DNA of 64,000 nucleotides from Salinibacillus xinjiangensis (GTDB taxonomy: Bacteria; Bacillota; Bacilli; Bacillales; Alkalibacillaceae): the NCBI RefSeq assembly GCF_009649735.1, contig NZ_WJNH01000001.1, positions 372,001-436,000 on the forward strand. The letters are read 5' to 3'. The first letter of the stretch is position 1. Every line of letters starts with the position of its first letter. Below are positions 8,435 to 15,879 of this stretch, in pieces. The notes beneath the pieces were generated by a model. It was not told the origin of the DNA. It was given only the letters and a program-made list of their open reading frames with translations, and ran no database searches. A program made the position numbers and the translations under genes.

Positions 8435-9265
8435 TTATTTCACCCCATTTGGACCAAAGTATTCGAAGTAGTTTTTCTCAGTTTCCCATAAGCCGATTTT
8501 ATGTAAGTTAGGCAAGTATGGAGCTAACATGTCATAAACGACTTTTGCCACAACCTCTGATGTTGGATTTAGCCCTTTAAATTCCTCGACATCTAAATTT
8601 AAATGTTTATGATCTAATTTGTTAAGAGCAAATGTTTCAACGATTTCATCCAAATAAGACAAATCTATAATCATACCCGTTACCGCATCAGGTATACCGT
8701 TTACACAAACATCTAAATAATAATTATGACCATGGCCAAATGGGTTATTGCATTTTCCGAATAATTTTAGGTTTTCCTCTTCATTCAGTTCATCACTATG
8801 TAAGCGGTGCGCTGCACTAAAGTGATATTTCCTTGTTAAATGAACCATATTTCCCTCTCCCTCTACTTTTTCCGAATATAGATAAGGATTCTCATATAAT
8901 CTCAGACGGTGAAGTTCACAATCTACTAAACTTCGCGAAATCATATCCCAGAGATATTTCACTAGATTTTCTGTAGTGGGGATATGCTTGATAAAATATG
9001 GATGTTCTTTGTTCAAAAACTTTCCATCTAGCTCTTGATCAATAATCTTCCCTACAACATTTTTGATATCAACCGTATTCACGACAATTCCAGATTTTTG
9101 ATTTAAATTTCCTTTCACCATAACTTCTAACTTATAGTCATGTCCGTGACCACTAGGATTGCTACATAAACCAAATACACTTTTATTCCTTTCTTCCGTC
9201 CATTCCGGAATCCGGTAGCTATGCATGGCTGAAAAATCTACCCTTCTAGATAAATAAAGCATCAT
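8435..9265 (-). CDS. Tandem 6-pyruvoyl-tetrahydropterin synthase (two fused PTPS domains)
   Basis: The 276-residue protein holds two PTPS/QueD-fold domains, about residues 1-135 and 140-276. Both keep the zinc histidines (FSAMH with GHGHDY; FSAAH with GHGHNY). Both have a cysteine five residues before HGH (CSNPSGHGH, CNNPFGHGH). This spacing is typical of true PTPS, while QueD has three residues between. The second domain keeps the catalytic Asp-His pair (LDHKHLN); in the first the histidine is glycine (LDGKFLN), so it is probably not catalytic. The family turns 7,8-dihydroneopterin triphosphate, the FolE product, into 6-pyruvoyl-tetrahydropterin. folE lies 26 bases upstream. I use the ATG at 9265, 5 bases after GGAAGG; a GTG at 9271 overlaps that site. 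Confidence 0.9.
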   Translation of the reverse strand: MMLYLSRRVDFSAMHSYRIPEWTEERNKSVFGLCSNPSGHGHDYKLEVMVKGNLNQKSGIVVNTVDIKNVVGKIIDQELDGKFLNKEHPYFIKHIPTTENLVKYLWDMISRSLVDCELHRLRLYENPYLYSEKVEGEGNMVHLTRKYHFSAAHRLHSDELNEEENLKLFGKCNNPFGHGHNYYLDVCVNGIPDAVTGMIIDLSYLDEIVETFALNKLDHKHLNLDVEEFKGLNPTSEVVAKVVYDMLAPYLPNLHKIGLWETEKNYFEYFGPNGVK

Positions 9266-9291
9266 TCTCACCTTCCAAAAGTCTATTTAAT

Positions 9292-9867
9292 TTAGGAAAT
9301 CGTCATATTTCTTTCAAATTCTCTCACCAATGAAGCATCATCTAGATAAACTCCTTTTTTAACCGTAGTTACTGTAGAAGTTCCAGTTTTTTTCACGCCA
9401 CGTGCACACATGCATAAATGCTGCCCCTCTATAGCCACCATTACCCCTTTAGGATCAAGAACCTTGTGAATAGCCTCTGCAATTTGTTGAGTCATTCTCT
9501 CTTGTACTTGTGGTCTTTTGGAAACCAACTCTACTAATCTAGCAAACTTGCTTAATCCAACAATACGCTCATTCGGAATGTAGGCAATGTGTGCTTTGCC
9601 AAAGAATGGGATTAAGTGATGTTCACAAAAGGTATAATAGTCGATATCTTTTACTACAACCATCCCCTCATAGCCCTCTGAATCAAAGGTAGTCGTTAAG
9701 GCTGTTTTAGGATCAATTCCTACACCAGCAAAAACTTCATCATACATTTTCGCAACTCGATCAGGTGTATCTAGTAGGCCTTCGCGATTGGGATTTTCTC
9801 CAATCGCTTCTAAAACCGCACGAATATGGTTAGCTACATTTGCCTTTTCTAAAGTATGATTTTTCAC
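9292..9867 (-). CDS. folE: GTP cyclohydrolase I (FolE type)
   Basis: This enzyme converts GTP to 7,8-dihydroneopterin triphosphate, the entry point for folate and biopterin. The 191-residue length matches the FolE1 family. The zinc ligands are seen in FCEHHLIPFFGKAHI and HLCMCARGVKK, followed by the conserved TGTSTVTT segment. I chose a GTG start at 9867, 7 bases after GGAGG. Upstream in-frame codons exist but reach into the terminator region at 9928-9962. It is the first gene after a c-di-GMP-I riboswitch and the head of an 11-gene operon without other folate genes. A specialised supply of a pterin, rather than housekeeping folate, is therefore likely. Confidence 0.95.
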   Translation of the reverse strand: MKNHTLEKANVANHIRAVLEAIGENPNREGLLDTPDRVAKMYDEVFAGVGIDPKTALTTTFDSEGYEGMVVVKDIDYYTFCEHHLIPFFGKAHIAYIPNERIVGLSKFARLVELVSKRPQVQERMTQQIAEAIHKVLDPKGVMVAIEGQHLCMCARGVKKTGTSTVTTVKKGVYLDDASLVREFERNMTIS

Positions 9868-9927
9868 TAAAATTCCTCCACCAATATATTTTGAAAACCT
9901 AAACTTATACATGTAATTACTTTTCGC

Positions 9928-9962
9928 CAAAAAAAAATCCACCCTAAAAGCATGGTGGATTT
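9928..9962 (-). terminator. Intrinsic terminator, expression platform of the riboswitch
   Basis: On the minus strand a nine-base-pair stem (AAATCCACC with GGTGGATTT, ten-base loop) runs straight into nine T residues. It sits between the c-di-GMP aptamer and the folE start, so it is the obvious transcription-control element of the riboswitch. A possible alternative stem pairs TTTGAATGATTG (about 9999-10010) with CAATC and TTCAAA just before the terminator, touching its first three bases. I cannot decide from sequence whether ligand turns the operon on or off. Confidence 0.85.
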
Positions 9963-10023
9963 GAAAGAGAAAGATTGCTTAAAGTAAAGTAACTTCTTAC
10001 AATCATTCAAATGACACCCCTTT

Positions 10024-10106
10024 TCGGTAACCCGGCTACCTTAGTCTATTGACCTTAGATCCATAGGCTTTGCGTCCTCATTTTTCAATGAGTTTGCCAT
10101 TATCGA
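10024..10106 (-). promoter_or_regulatory. Cyclic di-GMP-I (GEMM-I) riboswitch aptamer
   Basis: The minus strand carries the hallmark elements of the GEMM-I aptamer in order. These are a GGCAAAC segment, a CTCATT-GAAA-AATGAG hairpin capped by a GNRA tetraloop, the invariant GGACGCAAAGCC, a UAUGG/CUAAGG tetraloop-receptor-like element, then GGTAGCCGGGTTACCGA. The 5' TCGATAA and 3' TTACCGA segments can close the P1 stem with one mismatch. This class binds c-di-GMP. Downstream lies an intrinsic terminator, then folE. Thus the pterin and partner-switch operon is very probably under second-messenger control. A covariance-model search would confirm it. Confidence 0.92.
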
Positions 10107-10170
10107 CAGGAATGAAATAAATATATCTATTTCTTTTTTCCTATTACTTATATCGGCACTCCATTAATAA

Positions 10171-10199
10171 ATGTTAATAATTTTGTCGATATTTGTCAA
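10171..10199 (-). promoter_or_regulatory. Sigma-A-type promoter of the riboswitch operon
   Basis: On the minus strand TTGACA (10199-10194) is followed after 17 bases by TAACAT (10176-10171). The predicted transcript start near 10164 lies about 58 bases before the aptamer. Spacing is ideal and the -35 box is perfect. The assignment is by consensus only. Confidence 0.65.
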
Positions 10200-10837
10200 A
10201 GAATAGTTCCTTTTAACTACACAAAGTCAATGGTTAAGGGTTGTTTATAGTTTAGTAGCAATTGGATAAACCTACCATGACCCATCATTCCTATTATGGT
10301 AGGAAGTGTGAAAATAGGAGTACCTTCCTATTTGTTTCTTTACCAAGACAAGGAACTTACTTAATCCTCTATATGAGGTAAGGTGCAGAATGAGAGGGTG
10401 AATCTAAAGTGACACACAGTACAGCCCTATTATCGAATAAAAGTAGTAGTCTAATATATAAAAAATCTCTTTCTCTATTCATATAGATTAGATGAGGAGA
10501 GAGAGTATAATCCGTTTAAGTATATGGGGAAGAATACATGTTTCATGATTACGAAAACATTGTTGATTTTTCGGCAAGTATCTGCTAAGTGAGCTTTTAT
10601 CGTTGAATCTAGGTCAATCGAACGTTTAATTGACTTCCAAAATAAATAGTAGGACTCGTGTTAGTCGCACTTAAACAAACGTTTGTTTAAGCCATATTTG
10701 AACTTAGCCCTAGATCAAACTTTACGTTTCCCCACCCTAAACTTCAAATAAGCCTATAAGACAATAGCCGCCCTCTATCTTATGCTAAAACTAACGCGGA
10801 TTCCAAAATAAGGACGCCTTTATAGATAGAGGTTTGT
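10200..10837. other. Intergenic stretch without a recognisable gene
   Basis: No open frame of convincing length or codon pattern was found on either strand. Small hairpins occur at about 10270-10302 (CCTACCAT and ATGGTAGG arms) and about 10313-10332 (AATAGGA and TCCTATT arms). A 20-base palindrome at 10671-10690 is listed separately. The rest looks like decayed or regulatory DNA. Confidence 0.5.
10671..10690. repeat. Perfect 20-bp palindrome, copy 1 of a repeated operator-like site
   Basis: The sequence TTAAACAAACGTTTGTTTAA is its own reverse complement over all 20 bases. Eighteen of these bases recur at 11656-11673. Length and symmetry resemble a binding site for a dimeric TetR-type repressor. 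No such regulator gene is in the window, so the link is speculative. Confidence 0.6.
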
Positions 10838-11090
10838 ATGGAAGAGAATCATAAAGAATCTCAAGAAGTCTTACAGGAACACAAAAGGTTAACCTAATAT
10901 TTGATTCACAAATGGGGATTCGAGATACTGAAGGAATTCTATCAGGAAGGGCTAATTGCCTTTTGGAGGCTTAAAATCATATCGGCCGAATCGAGGTAAT
11001 TTTTTCATATTATGCCTATTTATGGTCCAATCCGTAAACGGAATCAAGAACAGGTAAATGAGGCGCTCTATATGGGCAGAGCTTAGCTGA
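10838..11090 (+). pseudogene. Decayed sigma-70-like factor fragment
   Basis: Starting at ATG 10838, with a weak AGAGG before it, a frame reads a short N-terminus and hits a stop after 19 codons. The same frame then continues as HKWGFEILKEFYQEGLIAFW. A one-base shift gives SYRPNRGNFF, and a further shift gives YGPIRKRNQEQVNEALYMGR. Together these pieces resemble region 2 of small sigma-70 family factors (QEGLIALW, then a GNF..YAY..IRGRI pattern). Stops and shifts in all frames show that it cannot make a full protein. The assignment is by eye and only moderately sure. Confidence 0.45.
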
Positions 11091-11247
11091 CAGCTCTGGC
11101 ATTGGATTAGCATCTGGACAGTTCCTCAAAGTATAATTTTTATATAAATTGCATATTTGTCATAAATTGGGTAACATTTTCTATGTGGTAATTTTATCCC
11201 CTATTGTAAAAGATATTATATATAGTTGAGCAAGGAGAGTATTATTG

Positions 11248-11430
11248 ATGATAAATTTAAATGGAATGCAAGTTTGTTATAAATGTAAGCAATCTAAGCA
11301 TCACAGTGAATTCTACGAGAGAGGGAATCGTTATTTGAATTGTTCAAAGTGTCGTAGTCAGAGGGTTAAAAGAAAAGCATCCACAGAAAAATTGTTGGAA
11401 AGAGAAAAACATTTAGCTAGGAACTGTTAA
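11248..11430 (+). CDS. Small zinc-ribbon-like protein of unknown function
   Basis: This 60-residue protein starts at ATG 11248, 8 bases after AAGGAGAG; a TTG directly before it is a less likely start. It has two CxxC pairs (CYKCKQ and CSKC) separated by 17 residues with an SEFY segment between, then a basic tail rich in Lys, Arg and Glu. The pattern fits a treble-clef or zinc-ribbon finger as found in HNH-associated and phage-type small proteins. No nuclease HNH motif is present. It stands alone on the plus strand between non-coding stretches, so nothing in the context gives a function. Good ribosome binding site and codon use support it as a real gene. Confidence 0.6.
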   Translation: MINLNGMQVCYKCKQSKHHSEFYERGNRYLNCSKCRSQRVKRKASTEKLLEREKHLARNC

Positions 11431-11542
11431 AATAAGTACCCGGTAGTGAGTTTTATTAACTACTTCATGAGACTATATCGTTATCTTCATGGAAACTTTT
11501 AGTTAGTTAGTAATAATTTCGACACATTTTCACCACTTTTTA

Positions 11543-11572
11543 ACATTTTAACGCTTTTCAGTGTTAAAATGT
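11543..11572. repeat. Inverted repeat with 10-bp perfect arms
   Basis: ACATTTTAAC at 11543-11552 pairs perfectly with GTTAAAATGT at 11563-11572 around a 10-base loop. There is no following T run, so it is not a clear terminator. It lies about 110 bases after the small zinc-ribbon gene and may mark transcript ends or protein binding. Confidence 0.4.
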
Positions 11573-11655
11573 CATGTATAGGAGGGGTTCCTTTCTTTGA
11601 TCTCCCTTAGAACTTTGAAAAACATGCCCCTCCTACACTGGCCCTGGAGAAACTC

Positions 11656-11673
11656 AAACAAACGTTTGTTTAA
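11656..11673. repeat. Palindrome copy 2, matching the site at 10671-10690
   Basis: AAACAAACGTTTGTTTAA repeats eighteen bases of the palindrome at 10671-10690; the symmetric core here is 16 bases (11656-11671). The two sites flank the decayed sigma-like gene and the small zinc-ribbon gene, about 980 bases apart. They may be paired operator sites or remnants of one mobile unit. Confidence 0.55.
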
Positions 11674-11725
11674 TCGCAATTTAGATTATTATCCTTTAAA
11701 TCAAAATATTTAAATCCCCGCTAAC

Positions 11726-11767
11726 AAAAAAGCCCTAACATCATCCCCAAAAATGATGCTAGAGCCC
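11726..11767 (-). terminator. Intrinsic terminator after the 60-residue protein gene
   Basis: On the minus strand a long stem (GGGCTCTAGCATCAT with ATGATGTTAGGGC, one mismatch) is followed by TTTTTT. It lies directly after the stop of the small minus-strand gene at 11774, which supports that gene being transcribed. Confidence 0.8.
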
Positions 11768-11773
11768 AATAAA

Positions 11774-11956
11774 TTATTTTACATTCGCATTGTTTACCGT
11801 TCCCGATTGTGTGTTGTGATTTATGTATTTCATAAGATCACGCTGTAAATCGGTCATGACGTCTTGAAGGGTTGAACCATGTTCATTTCCATTCCGATAA
11901 AGCTTTGTGACGATTTGTTTGAATTCTTCTATCTGTCTGTTTCCGTTCTGAGTCAT
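11774..11956 (-). CDS. Small hypothetical protein, 60 residues
   Basis: The frame begins at ATG 11956 and encodes a hydrophilic, probably helical protein (EEFKQIVTKLYRNGNEHG). It has no membrane segment, no cysteines and an Asn-rich tail. I do not recognise a family. The ribosome binding site is weak (AAGG or GTGAG upstream). Its own strong terminator follows immediately, which argues that it is a genuine monocistronic gene. It precedes TagO in map position but is read on its own. Confidence 0.5.
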   Translation of the reverse strand: MTQNGNRQIEEFKQIVTKLYRNGNEHGSTLQDVMTDLQRDLMKYINHNTQSGTVNNANVK

Positions 11957-12081
11957 ATAAACTCACTCACGCCTTCTCAAGTATTTCCCCATCTAATTTC
12001 CTATGTTTCTCTTTATCTGTTAAATAGCTTACAATAGATTCCTATTTTTTTCAACAAATATTTACAACTAAAGGTAGATTA

Positions 12082-13128
12082 TTACTGCTTATTTTTAATC
12101 CCTATGAGATTTAATACAGGTCGATAATTATGACTTACTAAACCAGTAATCTCGACCGTTAATTCGATTAATATGGCTAGTAGTATCATCACAATAGTCG
12201 AGCCCCACATGGTGCCACGAGTAAATACGATAGCAGCCAAGCTAAAGATTCCACTCATTGTATACAAAATTAGAACCGTCTGACGATGTGTAAATCCGAG
12301 TTTAATCAAGGAATGATGTAAATGTGCTTTATCAGGTGAGTGGAGCGGTTTCCCTTGAATAAATCGTCGTACGATAGCAAAAAATGTGTCGACAATTGGC
12401 ACACCTAAAATGATAATTGGGACAATAAGAGAAAATACAGTTACATTTTTATATAAACCTAGGATAGATAGAACGCTAATCATAAATCCGAGAAAATAAG
12501 ATCCTGTATCTCCTAAAAATATCTTGGCAGGATAAAAGTTATATATCAAGAATCCTAGAGTGCTTCCTAGGAGCATTAAGCCTAGGATGGCTACAACTAC
12601 ATTCCCCATAAATAAGGCCATTCCTGAAATCGTAATAAGCGCAATAGCTGCAATTCCAGCTGCCAATCCATCTAAACCATCTATGAGATTGATTGCATTT
12701 GTTACTCCGACAATCCACAATATCGTAATGGGAATACCCCATATTTCAAAATCTACCTTTGGACCAAAAGGGATTGTAATAAATTCAATTTGTAAACCGC
12801 TTAATACGACTATTAAGGCTGCAACGATATGACCACTCAGCTTCATACTAGCTGAAAGTCCTATGACATCATCTAGGACACCTACAAGCATGATCACTGT
12901 TGCACCTGTGATAATTGTTAACAAATACTGACTATCTGGAGATAAGAACAACAAGCCAATAACAAAACTTGTATAAATTGCTAAACCACCCAAACGGGGC
13001 ATTATTTTATCATGAACCTTCCTCTGTTCAGGCACATCTACTGCATTTATTTTTAAAGCCACTTTTTTGACAATGGGTGTTATAGATATGGAGAATAGAA
13101 AACATGTAATGATAGATAAATACTCCAT
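12082..13128 (-). CDS. tagO: Undecaprenyl-phosphate GlcNAc-1-phosphate transferase (TagO/WecA/MraY-like)
   Basis: This polytopic enzyme starts wall teichoic acid or related polymers by moving GlcNAc-1-phosphate from UDP-GlcNAc to undecaprenyl phosphate. The 348-residue protein has about ten or eleven hydrophobic segments and the family motifs LDDVIGL, NAINLIDGLDGLAAG, GDTGSYFLGF and DKAHLHHSLIKLGFTHRQ. The start is ATG with AGGAGG close upstream. It stands alone between non-coding stretches. A second, clearly related copy lies at 18298-19395, so it is uncertain which one serves teichoic acid and which serves another polymer. Confidence 0.92.
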   Translation of the reverse strand: MEYLSIITCFLFSISITPIVKKVALKINAVDVPEQRKVHDKIMPRLGGLAIYTSFVIGLLFLSPDSQYLLTIITGATVIMLVGVLDDVIGLSASMKLSGHIVAALIVVLSGLQIEFITIPFGPKVDFEIWGIPITILWIVGVTNAINLIDGLDGLAAGIAAIALITISGMALFMGNVVVAILGLMLLGSTLGFLIYNFYPAKIFLGDTGSYFLGFMISVLSILGLYKNVTVFSLIVPIIILGVPIVDTFFAIVRRFIQGKPLHSPDKAHLHHSLIKLGFTHRQTVLILYTMSGIFSLAAIVFTRGTMWGSTIVMILLAILIELTVEITGLVSHNYRPVLNLIGIKNKQ

Positions 13129-13318
13129 GATGTTCCTCCTGTTATTTACTCAAATATGAATCATTTCCTTTTCCCTTATAACCATTACGCTTATCCGTAC
13201 TTTTTTCTGGGTATCGTTGTCTAATTCTATTACTTAGACGATATAGGGCTCCAAAAAGTTTCAGATTTTATTAACCTTTTATAATAAGAGGGTATTTAAA
13301 CCTTTTAGACTTTAATAA

Positions 13319-13352
13319 CAAAAAGAAAACAGCCGAAGATTATCCGACTGTT
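13319..13352 (-). terminator. Intrinsic terminator after the amino-acid permease gene
   Basis: Minus-strand stem AACAGTCGG / TTCGGCTGTT with a short loop, followed by TTCTTTTT. It sits 73 bases after the stop of the permease at 13425 and before the TagO promoter region. Confidence 0.7.
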
Positions 13353-13424
13353 ACTACTGTGTTTATTAATACTTTACAAGATTTTGTTTTAATTCCTTTA
13401 AATCAATATCAAGAAATTGACAAG

Positions 13425-14882
13425 TTAATTTTTTAATGAAAAGTTCTTCCTCCCGAGGATTAAATAATTTAACTTTTCCTTAGGGATAGCCATAAATTCC
13501 TTGTGTTTTACTAAATAAAATGCTGTACCTAACCCTATCCAAATCAGTAAAGCTATAATTGACTCGATTCCAAGAGCAGCTGGTGAAGTCGGGATTAGAA
13601 GTAGACCAATAAAGGTTAGACTCGCTAACATACCAATTAAAGCAAGTAACTTTTTACCTGGTGCAACGAGAGTTGTTTCAGAACTCATTTGACCTTGACC
13701 AGACCATTTGTAAAATGAGTAAGCTGTATAACAAGTATAAAAGTAAGCAATCGATACACCAATCGATGACATATCCACAATCCATAATAGTACTTCTCTT
13801 CCAAACCATGGTGCCAACATAGCAATTAGAGCGGTAAATATAATTCCAACATATGGAGTTTTATATTTTGAATGCAGTTTTGAAAATGAATCAGGCAAAA
13901 TTTTAGCTCTTGACATGGCAAATAGTAATCGACTTGAAGAAATGATAAAACCATTTAACCCAGTAAAGATCCCCATGCTTAAGGCAATAACCAAAATGAG
14001 TAGACCAAGAGTTCCTAATATTTCTTGAATAGCAGCCCCTGTTCCCCAAATGTGTTGCTCCGAGACAAGTCCTAACCATGGTTGAGTCATTGCGGTTGCT
14101 AATACCATTAGACTATATAATAAAGCTGCAGCAAGTAAGGCAAAGACAATTAATCCAAACGCCTTTTTAGAAGAAAAATTAAATTCTTCTGCTGCTTGAG
14201 GAACATTGTCAAAACCAACATATGCCCAAGGTGCAATAGCTACAATGGAGATAATTGCTGCAAACATTGAAATATCTGGATTAAATAACGGTTCAACATT
14301 CTCGAGTCCCGACGTTGGTGACGCACCTACCATAAAGGTAAGCACTATTACTCCAATCAGCATAATGGAACAAAATATAAATTGCATACGACCAGATAAA
14401 CCAGTTCCTTTAATATTTAAGTAACCAAAAATGGTTAAAGCAGCTGTTGCAATCATCACTTCGCCAAAATAAACATCCCATCCGGCCAAATTATACATTT
14501 TAAAATTTTGAACAAGCTCCGGGAACACAAACTTAAACATCAATGCAAATGCAGATGCATTCAACGCTACTATACATATGTAACCTAAAGTTAAAAACCA
14601 TCCACATATAAACGCATGTGTTCTTCCTAAACTAATAAAGGCATAGGCAAATTCCCCTCCTGATACTGGGAAGTTTCGAATTAGAAAACCATAACTAACA
14701 GCTATTAACATCATTAATAGAGCTCCTATTATAAAACCAATAATTACCCCTAAAGGACCTGCCGATGACATCCATGTAGTCGGTTGAACAAAAGCTCCCC
14801 AGCCAATTGATGAGCCTAATGCAATTGCCCAAACCCAATGTGGTTTTAATGTCCTCTCTAATGTTGTCCTTTTCTCATCCAA
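13425..14882 (-). CDS. APC-family amino-acid permease
   Basis: The 485-residue protein has about twelve transmembrane segments. It starts with a typical APC N-terminus (WVWAIALGSSIGWGAF), and the SGGEFAYAF motif lies in the third segment. Such proteins import amino acids or amines by proton or sodium symport or by exchange. The start is TTG at 14882 with GGAGG 7 bases upstream. A GntR-type regulator is encoded 112 bases upstream on the same strand and probably controls it. The substrate cannot be assigned. The pair interrupts an otherwise wall-polymer region and may be an unrelated insertion. Confidence 0.88.
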   Translation of the reverse strand: MDEKRTTLERTLKPHWVWAIALGSSIGWGAFVQPTTWMSSAGPLGVIIGFIIGALLMMLIAVSYGFLIRNFPVSGGEFAYAFISLGRTHAFICGWFLTLGYICIVALNASAFALMFKFVFPELVQNFKMYNLAGWDVYFGEVMIATAALTIFGYLNIKGTGLSGRMQFIFCSIMLIGVIVLTFMVGASPTSGLENVEPLFNPDISMFAAIISIVAIAPWAYVGFDNVPQAAEEFNFSSKKAFGLIVFALLAAALLYSLMVLATAMTQPWLGLVSEQHIWGTGAAIQEILGTLGLLILVIALSMGIFTGLNGFIISSSRLLFAMSRAKILPDSFSKLHSKYKTPYVGIIFTALIAMLAPWFGREVLLWIVDMSSIGVSIAYFYTCYTAYSFYKWSGQGQMSSETTLVAPGKKLLALIGMLASLTFIGLLLIPTSPAALGIESIIALLIWIGLGTAFYLVKHKEFMAIPKEKLNYLILGRKNFSLKN

Positions 14883-14994
14883 GTTAAAACCTCCTTTGTA
14901 ATCAATTCATATTTAATTCAATTTTAGGTAAGTATACTCGAAAAAAGCAATATTATCATGATGTCCGTACCAGTAAGAGATTATCACAGAAACA

Positions 14995-15717
14995 TCACAT
15001 ATTCTTCCTTGATAATTTGATTTTAAAGGAATACATATCCGATCGATAAATCGCATTCTCTAATTCAACAAATTTACCATTTACATCTTTCAGGAGCCTC
15101 TCAGCGTATAACATATTTGAGTTTAATGGGAGATTCATGAGTTTCGAATCTTCACTAGATAAGGTTGTTGACTTGATTACTTGTTCCGCTTCAAAGGTCT
15201 TCACACCTAATTGACGTTCTAATAAATCATAAAGAGCCTCTTTATTTAAATCATATTTAACTAACTCTTGACCTATATCGATTGGGTAATAATGACTCTC
15301 TATACCAATCGGGATATGATTTGCGAATCTTATTCTTTTAAAGAAATATGCCCTTTGTAATCCTGTTTTCTTCTGAATGTCATGTTTTAAATTTATAATC
15401 TTGGAGTCGATTAACTCAGCTCCGGGTTCCATTCCCATACGTTCAATAGTCTCTGATGTACTACTCAGATTACCTAACCAATCATCTATTGGCTTGACGG
15501 AAACAAATGTTCCAATTCCGCGTTTTTTTTCAATTATCCCTTCTCTTTCTAAAAGACCTATTGCTTCTCTAACGGTACTCCTGCTTACATGAAAATCATC
15601 CATTAACTCTCGTTCGCTTGGTATTTTATGTATATAATATCCTGTAAATATTTTATTCTCAATCTCTCTTTTCAACTGGATATGCAAGGGAATTGAGTTA
15701 GTGTAATCCAGTGGCAT
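14995..15717 (-). CDS. GntR-family transcriptional regulator with UTRA effector domain
   Basis: This 240-residue repressor-type protein has an N-terminal winged helix (PLHIQLKREIENKIF, then IPSERELMDDFHVSRSTVRE, then EGIIEKKRGIGTFV). Its C-terminal half of about 150 residues is the UTRA ligand-binding type of the HutC subfamily. I chose ATG 15717 with GAGGTG just upstream; a GTG at 15726 overlaps that site. It likely regulates the permease gene that follows 112 bases later, binding a small molecule linked to the transported substrate. An imperfect inverted repeat (GACCT AGT GAGTC) just before its own start may be an operator; this is weak. Confidence 0.9.
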   Translation of the reverse strand: MPLDYTNSIPLHIQLKREIENKIFTGYYIHKIPSERELMDDFHVSRSTVREAIGLLEREGIIEKKRGIGTFVSVKPIDDWLGNLSSTSETIERMGMEPGAELIDSKIINLKHDIQKKTGLQRAYFFKRIRFANHIPIGIESHYYPIDIGQELVKYDLNKEALYDLLERQLGVKTFEAEQVIKSTTLSSEDSKLMNLPLNSNMLYAERLLKDVNGKFVELENAIYRSDMYSFKIKLSRKNM

Positions 15718-15808
15718 AAATGTCACCTCTTTATAAATATAGACTCACTAGGTCAATCTAAAATGATATTTTCTAGACTAATGTTTATGCAGAAAAATCC
15801 TTATGGAC

Positions 15809-15842
15809 AAAACGAGCCGAACATTGATGTCCGACTCGTTTA
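15809..15842 (-). terminator. Intrinsic terminator after the UDP-GlcNAc 2-epimerase gene
   Basis: Minus-strand stem AAACGAGTCGGACAT with ATGTTCGGCTCGTTT and a two-base loop, two mismatches. The T run is short (TTTTG). It lies 38 bases after the stop of the epimerase gene. Confidence 0.65.
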
Positions 15843-15879
15843 CTTAATCTAAGCAGAATATATTACTCATCTAAATTAA

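Noticed and set aside
8435-9265. QueD (queuosine) annotation of the tandem pterin enzyme
   Set aside because: The cysteine-to-HGH spacing is five residues in both halves as in PTPS, and no queC or queE genes are nearby. QueD-like activity is not fully excluded.
9928-9942. Upstream start of folE at 9942
   Set aside because: This extension runs from the terminator T run and has no binding site. GTG 9867 has GGAGG at correct spacing and gives the normal family length.
10674-10687. LexA (SOS) box in the palindrome
   Set aside because: The Bacillus LexA consensus CGAAC-N4-GTTCG is not matched. The centre is AACGTT with CAAA flanks.
12539-12832. Overlapping frames inside tagO on both strands
   Set aside because: They have no ribosome binding sites and lie wholly within a well-conserved gene.
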